Positions 57,601 to 64,000 of a stretch of 64,000 nt of DNA are shown piece after piece. Position numbers and translations under genes: made by a program. The notes beneath the pieces were generated by a model that saw only the letters and a program-made list of their open reading frames with translations, ran no database searches and was not told where the DNA came from. How positions within the stretch are numbered: the first letter of the stretch is position 1; the number at the start of each line of letters is the position of its first letter. Origin of the DNA: Macrosoma leucophasiata (taxonomy: Eukaryota; Arthropoda; Insecta; Lepidoptera; Hedylidae); NCBI GenBank assembly GCA_036365455.1, contig JAWQUS010000010.1:11912501-11976500 (forward strand). Reading direction: 5' to 3'.

Positions 57601-60600
57601 GAGAATATGTATCTATTGATACTTGCTTACAGTTAATTCTAAAGAATTCCGAAGTAAGTCAGCGCCATCTATTGAGGTTTTATGTAACTAATTATCAAAT
57701 TGAGATAGTAAATATATTATTATGGCCGAATACTCAAACGTGACTATATTTTAAGCAACGCTCAATTGTGCGCTATCTCTATCGTTTGAACGTGTTTTAT
57801 AAAGACAGTAGACTTTTAAGTCCCACTTAGATTTAAATGACGTTTGAGTATTTGGCCGTTAGTTACTTAAAACCTCAATAGTAATAATGCTTGAAGTAAA
57901 TTTTCAATTGACCATAACTTCTTTTTCCATTAACCGATTTTGACGAAACAAAGACAACGCTCCTATTTTATGTAGATAATATACCTGTGAAAACCGCGTT
58001 CATATCCGTTGAGTAGATTCGAAGTTATAACGTACCAGACAAACAGACAAAAATTCCAAAAAATGTTTTTTTGGTTTCTATTACTCTTCGTTTAATCGCC
58101 CCCTGTTAGTTTTTTGGAAAAATATTTAATGTACAGACATTCGAATTTTACTGTTTTATTAAATATAGATTTAAAAATTAATCGACGATTCCAACGAGGA
58201 AACGATCATCATCTACATATTTCAAGGACTTACAATACGTAACAATTCAAAACGACAACTGTTCTTTGCAAGGGTATTTTGACCAGTTGAATCAACATAA
58301 CAGCGGTGGTAATAAGTATTTTAACTCTAAGAAACGAATTTCATAATAATATGTCAACAATTTTCTTATCTGACTAAAGACTCTAATGGCCGAAAACGTC
58401 ACTCAATTTTAAGCAGCCCTCAGATGTGCGTTATCTCTATCGTTTCAACGTGTATTATAAAGACAGAAGACTTTTAAGTCCCACATAGATTTAAGTGACG
58501 TTTGAGTATTTGGCCGTAAGGCCCGTGTTAATCTAAGAACACGTATGTATGCAATTAGGAACCTACGTGGGATGAAATATAATTACCTAAATTAATTCAG
58601 CGACCTCGTGTCACTCTTGAATCTTGGTAATGTGCCCGGTAACAGTTACTGGGAACCTTACCAAAATCTAATAGACTAGGTTTACTACCAAAGACATCCC
58701 TGAGATAATGCAAGAGTCAAAGAAAATAACTGGGGGCCGACCGCCTAACTCGAATGCTTTCGATTATGACATCATCTTGTCGCCGTGCCGTTGCCGTTAG
58801 GATGGGTGCCGTTATACACATACAACACATACACAAACACACAGACCCGAAACAAATATCTGTAGGCCATACAAATATTTGTCCCGGTGCGGGGATCGAA
58901 CCCGCGACCCTTTGAATCAAACGGTCATCTCACACCGGGTCGTCAAACTAATAATAGTCTTGTTAACCCATAGTACGCTAATTTTGATAGCAGTAAACCT
59001 GTGTTTATAGCGTCAAAAGCGTAATTAGAATACGAGAAATCATACCTGGAAGACATCGTCTGACTGCTCCCGATTTGCTTCCCATTCGGGCGAATCCACA
59101 AATTGATAAGGCTGTATGTAGTGTAGATGTGTTTCGTCACAGCTTACCCGCATCCTTAATAGACAGATATTTAAAAAAACAACATATTAAAGGATATACG
59201 AGCGTCTGTCTTGTCACAGTAGCAGATTTAGTATCTAGTTATACATACATTCTACGAAATTGTTTAAACTGGTTGTTAACTAAGGATTGTAAAATAGATT
59301 ATCTACAGAAACTCGTTTAAATTAATAAGATTGGTATGATAGTATGTAATAATTAATTACTGTACTATTAGTGTTCTATGATTTGATTATCAAGTATACA
59401 AAAAACTGTTAACTACTTACATAACAGTTTTTAATAGGTTTTGGAATGGACATAAAATATTCTATGTTAATCTGAGTTCAAAGACATTTGTTCCGATGTT
59501 TTGTTATTAAATACAGTTCGGGTAGAGCTCCAATAACTGAGCTCGCGGGCGTAGCCACCATCGCATTACCTAATCCACTTGCCGCTAAATGATAATGTTC
59601 AGCGCTATCGTGTTCTAATGTACGGCCCTGTAATTTCTGGCACAGAGGTATAACAACTTAGACCTCAGGACAGGAGTGCACGCATCTACATTGAAATCTT
59701 CGGTTTTTATGTAGATGTTTAAAGCTGACAGTACTCGCTTACCATCAATGCGAACTGTATGGTGGTTTGCTATTTCAAAATATAACTAAATATTCATAAT
59801 TTTTTACATTTATCACATATTATTATATTGTTTACGAGTTTTCCTGATTTAATAAAAAAAAATATACAATTTTCATATTTAGGTATATTATTGAAAAGAA
59901 GTGTTTCCTAAATAATATAGGCAAAATAATTTTGGAAAAAGAAGACTTAGCTGATATTGTTAAATGAAAATAAAATGTATGTAAATATATGGTATAGGTA
60001 TGTTACTTACACGTTGACTAAAAATACTTTAATGAAACGAGAACATTATTTGAATCGATCGTCTAACGTCCACTTCGTTAGTTTGTAATTCCATTACAGG
60101 TATATTTATAAGTGTATAATGGTATTCAGTGGAATTGAAATTGTGGGCGGTGGACTCGCCTCGACGCTAGACACATTAGAGGTGTACACCAAGCCCATAA
60201 AATACTGGGTATTCCAATCGATCACCAACCAATGAAATCGCAATAGTATCCGTAAAATATACCTAACGTTTTAATGACAATGACTACAAAAACTAAATCT
60301 AATAATGAAAAGCAAAATTTCACCAAACTACGAATATAACTAAGCGTTCGAATAGCAAAAGTCGCAGGACAGCGGAAAGTTGTAAGTGGATAAACTTGTA
60401 TGCTTTGAATGAATGTGCACGACATTGAGACACGACAAGGAATCTAAGTGATACTAGAAAACTTGCACATTGTCACGGCCACGCGTCCCCAGCGCGACTT
60501 TAAAGGAAAGCAATAAAAATGTAGATTTCAAATAATACGTACTTCCCCTTCAATAGTATAGACAATCTTTCGTCAGCCGGCGTAACTTCCTCCACCGCGT

Positions 60601-63215
60601 ACGCTTCGCCAGGCTCCAGTCGCACAATACGCGCTTCCCGAGTCAGCTCTTGGAAATGTTTCTTGTTCACTTTTAGCGGCTTGAATAATTTCAAATATAA
60701 ATCCGTCAACTCTAATGAAAGTGCTGGTGGTAGAAACCTGGAAAATATATGAAAAATTAACGTAACTAAACCACTCTATTGTTAATAAAAATAATCTCAT
60801 TGAAGAAAATGTCGAACCTTTCATATTATATGTAGGTACATCAGATGACACAAATATCTCATAAAACTGTTAGCCAGCTCGTAGATTTTATTTTTTAAAA
60901 GAACGTCTATAATAATGTGTTAGTCATTATCAAACAACAAAATAATGTTGAACTTCCATTTTTTCTGTGGAACTGATGGTATAATTTTGAATGGAATGCA
61001 AAATATTTTCGTTACCAATTTATTCAATTCAATGATTTGAGTCAGTACGTTCTTAATCTATGTAAGTGCGAAGAATAGAATAAAAATCAGTAGCAATAGA
61101 AATAAAAGTGACTAAATTCATAAAATTTCCACCAATTCCAATATTCATAAAAACTGTTAGTTAATGTCACATAGCTAATTTAAATTATAACTTGTCCATT
61201 TAAATTTATTCAACTTTATTGGCTGGATACTAATAATATGCAATCAGGACAATGTCCAAACGATACTCTGATTATAAACAAGTTCATAGGTAGCTAGTTA
61301 GATACGTGATAATTAAGAAAATCGTGTATATTGAGTTGAAGAGCACTAGCGCCAGGCTCCAGGTGAGTACGTCGGGCGCGTACAGGATATACGCCGGCCT
61401 ACATGCCCACCAACACCACGCCTGGCCAAGTCAGCATGGGCAGCACGAACATACACTGCTTGGAACAATTCTCAAGCGACTAGTGATTCATCATCATCAT
61501 CATCATTTTAGCCAAAAAACGTCCTGCTAAACAAAGGCCTCCCAAAGATTGCCACAACGAACGGTCCTGGGCCGCCCTCATCCAGCGATTGCCCGCGACC
61601 TTCACCAGGTCGTCGGTCCATCTTGTGGGGGGCCTGCCTACGCTTCGTTTTCCGGTACGCTATTTGCCCTGCCCACTGGCACTTGAGTCTCGCTATTCGG
61701 TGAGCTACGTCAGTAATTTTGGTTCTCATCCGGATCTCCTCACTTCTGATTCGATCTCGCAGAGAAACTCCGATCATAGCCCTCTCCATTTCTCTCTGAG
61801 TGATCTTGAGCCTTCTTATGAGGCCGATAGTGAGCGACCACGTTTCTGTCCCATATGTCATCACTGGCAACACACATTAGTCAAAAACCTTTTCCGAGAC
61901 ACTGCGGTAAGTCGGACGAGAAGATGTATCGTAGATTCCCGACTAGTGATTGTTACCTGATAATTAAGAAGATTGTGTGTATGGAGTTGACAAGCACGAG
62001 CGCCAGGCTCCAGGCGAGCACGTCGGGCGCGCACACCTCGGCGCCGGCCCACATGCCCATCAGCACCGCGCCCGCCGCCGCCAGTGCGCGCAGCACTAAT
62101 ATACTTTGCTTGAAACTCTTCGGTGCTAGGAATGCGATGGCGAAGCATAAATTTGCAGCCTGTGGTAGTACATTCTAAGCATTAATTTTATTTTCAGACT
62201 AGCTGTGCCCGCGACTTCATCCGCGTGAGAATTTATGATTTTTCAGTATCTACCCATACGAAGTCGTGGGCGCAGCTAGTATAAGGCTATTACTTAAGCT
62301 ATCTAGTGAAAGTCCGGTCAAAATCGGCCGTTCCCGAGATTAGCAGGAACTTTTATACTAATAACTTTTATACTAGCTGCGCCTACGACTTCGTCCGGGT
62401 AGGTACTGAACAATCAAAAATTTTCACGGGGACGAAGTCGCGGACACAGCAGTTTTAAATAAATTTCACTGCATTTAAGGTTTTTCTACAGTTTATAAAA
62501 AACACCATAGCATATTTATAACAATTTGAATTAATTTAAGAAGTAAATATGTAGTTGAAAAAAGCTGTAAATATCTTAAAGGAATTATGTAGTTGCTACG
62601 CTACGCTACGGTACATATTCTCTGGCTACGGCTCTACGTTCCACTCCGTAACATAACGTAGCGTAGAACTTGGGTAATAATTGCGTAGAAGTTCGTACAC
62701 GTAGTGTAAATTTGATATAGCGGTCACCTAAAACGCCTAAAAGCAAATCTATACTAAACTTAATATTTTCATATTTTTGTTCAATGTTACTGTGTGAATT
62801 ATTGGTGTTTTACAAATGAGTTAGCTTAGATTTTGTTATAAAAGTTTATTTTTAAAAAAATCATACTAATACTTCTTTCAAGTAATATCTGCCGCAAAAT
62901 GGTACTGTTCAGCACTATCATATACCAGTTAGATGTCTATAGGCTGCAGTCATCACTTAACAACAATGTGAGCCGCATGCTTGTTAGCCACCTTCCTTAC
63001 ATTAAAAAAATATTTGGATACGTAACCTGAAAGAGGTCTTGTTGCGCGCTGGTCCACTTAGCGCAGAACCAGTGGTTGTCGTGTTCGTCGGTGGAGCTGG
63101 CATTAAGAAGGTCGTAGTCGGTGTCGAAGGAGGCGTTGAGGCGGGAGATGTTGTAGGCGAAGGTGGCGTTGAGCCAGGGCGCAGCGGAGGCCGGCGCGGG
63201 CGCGGCGGGCGCCAT
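54615..63215 (-). CDS. Popeye domain-containing protein (POPDC/BVES family)
   Basis: Popeye proteins are three-pass membrane proteins that bind cAMP and affect membrane excitability and adhesion. Seven exons, 63215-63027, 62159-61957, 60737-60543, 59154-59046, 56976-56865, 55954-55778 and 54871-54615, join in phase to 413 residues. The extracellular N-terminus has four N-glycosylation sequons (N16, N22, N27, N38). Exon 2 encodes the three membrane segments (about 64-130). The Popeye domain follows (about 131-290) with YAVEEVTPADERLSILLKGK and the two cAMP-pocket motifs DSPEW (216-220) and FQVT (231-234), both intact. The C-terminal tail is Ala/Pro/Arg-rich. The ATG at 63213-63215 has an excellent context (AGC ATG G); an in-frame ATG at 63366-63368 would add 51 residues of low-complexity sequence. 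A degenerate second copy of exon 2 lies in the next intron. Confidence 0.94.
55167..55240 (-). other. tRNA-like SINE head
   Basis: Same fold as the heads at 18.9-19.7 kb. Its D loop has AATTGGAAG, so box A reads TAGCTCAATTGG, a full consensus. Confidence 0.75.
55457..55530 (+). other. tRNA-like SINE head
   Basis: Inverted partner of 55167-55240 with identical box A and box B. Confidence 0.75.
56243..56385 (-). repeat. tRNA-derived SINE family S, rearranged copy
   Basis: Contains CACCCAGACCCGAAACAAAT, then two inverted copies of CAATCCCCGAACGGGGACAA / TTGTCCCAGTTCGGGGATTG. Family S sequence appears folded back on itself. It lies in a Popeye intron. Confidence 0.6.
56520..56735 (+). mobile_element. 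Element G, free copy
   Basis: Matches 25105-25310 in inverse orientation (TGAATGGACACTTCGACGTC, CGTGCTACGCACACAGGTAA). About 205 bases, non-coding. It ends about 130 bases before a Popeye exon. Confidence 0.6.
57246..57366 (+). repeat. 5'-truncated copy of the 5S-derived SINE family
   Basis: Only the tail half is present: CTCCAGGCCTCCCCCCAAAA to GCCCAGCAGTGGGACGTATA and GGGTTGCCATTATTA. The 5S-like head is missing. Confidence 0.75.
57503..58169 (-). mobile_element. Non-autonomous Helitron with a nested MITE
   Basis: On the minus strand it starts TCTATATTTAATAAAACAGT and ends GGGCAACAGCTAG before T, with a CGCGGGCGGAGCCGCG hairpin. MITE M1 copy 3 at 57723-57858 is inserted in it. It lies in a Popeye intron. 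Confidence 0.75.
57723..57858. mobile_element. MITE family M1, copy 3
   Basis: 136 bases, flanked by TTA at 57720-57722 and 57859-57861, with ends TGGCCGAATACTC and GAGTATTTGGCCG. Nested inside the Helitron at 57503-58169. Confidence 0.85.
58387..58516. mobile_element. MITE family M1, copy 4
   Basis: 130 bases with a small deletion just inside the left end, flanked by TAA at 58384-58386 and 58517-58519. Confidence 0.85.
58790..58955 (-). repeat. tRNA-derived SINE family S, copy
   Basis: On the minus strand it has CGGTGTGAGATGACCGTTTG, GGGTCGCGGGTTCGATCCC and CAAATATTTGTATGGCCTAC, nearly the same as 3790-4025. It lies about 90 bases before the Popeye exon donor at 59046. Confidence 0.75.
59522..59776 (+). 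repeat. Family B repeat, copy, in Popeye intron
   Basis: Contains TGTTCAGCGCTATCGTGTTC and GACCTCAGGACAGGAGTG with the family B end TTACCATCAATGCGAACTGT. Confidence 0.7.
61303..61470 (-). pseudogene. Dead tandem copy of the Popeye membrane-spanning exon
   Basis: On the minus strand the sequence follows the real exon 61957-62159 for about 165 bases (GCGCCCGACGT.CTC.CCTGG, TTCTTAATTATCA). It carries an in-frame TAG where the functional exon has TGG (GMWAG to GM-stop-AG), a 1-base frameshift shortly after, and a donor changed from CAG/GTAAC to CACGTAT. It is therefore a non-functional exon duplicate, perhaps once a mutually exclusive alternative exon. Confidence 0.85.
61489..61939 (-). mobile_element. 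5'-truncated RTE-type LINE in Popeye intron
   Basis: 451 bases flanked by the 12-base duplication CGACTAGTGATT at 61477-61488 and 61940-61951. The minus-strand frame 61508-61873 reads like the C-terminal end of an RTE reverse transcriptase protein (LPVMTYGTETWSLT, ERAMIGVSLRDRIR, LKCQWAGQIA). The 3' end is an (ATG)n tail. The right duplication ends only 5 bases from the donor of the Popeye exon at 61957. Confidence 0.9.
62198..62280. mobile_element. Foldback made of two Helitron-like 3' ends
   Basis: Both edges read ACTAGCTG.GCCC.CGACTTC inward, so the 83 bases look like two Helitron 3' termini facing outward. Similar units are at 43013-43098 and 62372-62456 (right edge decayed). It lies about 40 bases upstream of Popeye exon 2. 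Confidence 0.6.
62886..62998 (+). repeat. Family B repeat, partial copy
   Basis: Has GTTCAGCACTATCATATACC, then TAGATGTCTATAGGCTGCAG and CATGCTTGTTAGCCACCTTC, with the middle of the repeat missing. Ends just before the first Popeye exon donor at 63026. Confidence 0.7.
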
Positions 63216-63765
63216 GCTGCGCTCGCGGCCCGCCGCCCGCGCGCCCCCGCGCTCCCCGCGCTCCCCACCCCCTTTCGCCCTCTTCGCGTCCCTCGCGCGC
63301 CTCTCACCCGCACCCGACGACAAGAGACGATTCAGCTGGGCTCTGGCCTTCAATATTACCAACTCCATCACCACACCCTACGGCTCACTTTGTGTACGAG
63401 TTGCGAGTGGTCCTTATCTGCAATTTAATTTAATTTATTGTCAAAAACGAATCTCAATCTTTGAAATGAAATCACGTATGTTTTTCTCACTTAAACTCGA
63501 GAACGGCTGCTCCAATTCAGTTAACTTTAGTGTTGAAATATTCGTAGAAGTCCAAAATATATGAACTCATTAACTTTTGTACTACTATGGTTTCCTATAT
63601 ACTACTACCTAACCAAGAAATATAATAAAAACATCTGAGTCAAGCTCCTCCCAAATTCAAATTCAGAATACGCCGTTGATTAGATTCTATATTCCGAAAG
63701 CCTTCGAAGCATATAACTTATGTTCCGAATTTTAACGTTACGTCTGAATAGTACTTAAATATTAA
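63216..63765. other. Popeye 5' flank
   Basis: The first 150 bases are GC-rich and include an open frame that continues upstream of the chosen start. Beyond 63420 the sequence is AT-rich with no supported feature. The promoter is likely around 63220-63450. Confidence 0.35.
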
Positions 63766-63911
63766 CCCCCTTATTCATAAACGTATTTTAGCTAAAGTGT
63801 TGCTAATCTCTCCTTTGTCTCTTTCTATCCTGCACATTTGACAATGCAACTGCCAAAGACAAAGCATTCTATAGCTAAAACGTATCTAATGTACATTTAT
63901 GAATAAGGGTG
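63766..63911. mobile_element. MITE family M2, copy 2
   Basis: 146 bases beginning CCCCCTTATTCATAAACGTA and ending TTTATGAATAAGGGTG, preceded by TAA and followed by TAG, a slightly decayed duplication. Very similar to 48292-48433. Confidence 0.8.
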
Positions 63912-63922
63912 TAGGAAAAAGG

Positions 63923-63970
63923 TTTATAAAGCCCATATAAAAAATATATTTTTTATATGGGCTTTATAAA
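63923..63970. repeat. Perfect 48-base palindrome
   Basis: The 24-base arm TTTATAAAGCCCATATAAAA... is followed without any spacer by its exact complement. It starts 12 bases after MITE M2 copy 2. It is probably a mobile-element remnant or a recombination product. Confidence 0.9.
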
Positions 63971-64000
63971 AATAACTTCAGTTATTTTTTCTCGCATTAA

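Noticed and set aside
59075..59320. 81-codon plus-strand frame
   Set aside because: It overlaps the antisense of a Popeye exon (59046-59154) and has no domain.
63039..63564. Plus-strand frames of 129 and 133 codons
   Set aside because: Shadows of the first Popeye exon and its GC-rich flank.
1..64000. Horizontal transfer, prophage, CRISPR or a polydnavirus segment
   Set aside because: No bacterial-type gene cluster, spacer array, viral replication gene or virulence-type gene was seen. All confident genes are intron-bearing or typical animal genes.

Overview
The window is nuclear DNA from a moth or butterfly (Lepidoptera). The evidence is AT-rich sequence, intron-split genes whose proteins look insect-like, and a dense load of repeat types common in lepidopteran genomes: mariner, RTE-like and other LINE tails, tRNA- and 5S rRNA-derived SINEs, short Helitrons ending CTAG and many foldback MITEs. 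No prokaryotic operon, CRISPR array or viral gene was recognised.

Eight protein-coding loci can be read, exon by exon, from splice sites and protein similarity. From left to right they are: TFIIE alpha (minus, 3' end outside the window); an intronless Nrk/MuSK-type receptor tyrosine kinase (minus); RABL3 (plus, 6 exons); a secreted GH16 beta-1,3-glucanase with an intact catalytic motif (minus, 7 exons); MAIP1 (plus, 3 coding exons); DBT, the E2 core of the branched-chain keto acid dehydrogenase complex (minus, 9 exons); and a Popeye-domain protein (minus, 7 exons). The eighth is a weak two-exon candidate at 7887-8554. The genes are ordinary housekeeping, signalling and digestive genes with no common pathway, although MAIP1 and DBT are both mitochondrial and lie tail to tail with 143 bases between their stop codons.

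Layout: 1-5164 TFIIE alpha with introns full of SINEs; 5165-11021 repeats, a frameshifted mariner and a candidate terminal exon pair; 11022-12944 Nrk; 13407-14136 a LINE fragment and a MITE; 14463-20421 RABL3, with a large SINE foldback in intron 3; 21537-27519 glucanase; 27520-33730 repeats; 33731-37705 MAIP1, with a second mariner in its first coding intron; 37848-45955 DBT; 45956-54614 mostly unique AT-rich DNA with two DNA transposons near its right end; 54615-63215 Popeye gene; 63216-64000 flank.

I see no convincing new multi-gene system. The most unusual features are two head-to-head SINE foldbacks, each with its own target-site duplication (18.8-19.8 kb and 55.1-55.6 kb), a dead tandem copy of the membrane-spanning exon of the Popeye gene (about 61303-61470), a 5S rRNA-derived SINE family in TFIIE alpha introns, and several short elements whose termini and target duplications can be read to the base. 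Exon boundaries are manual calls from GT/AG sites, reading phase and family similarity recalled without a database.
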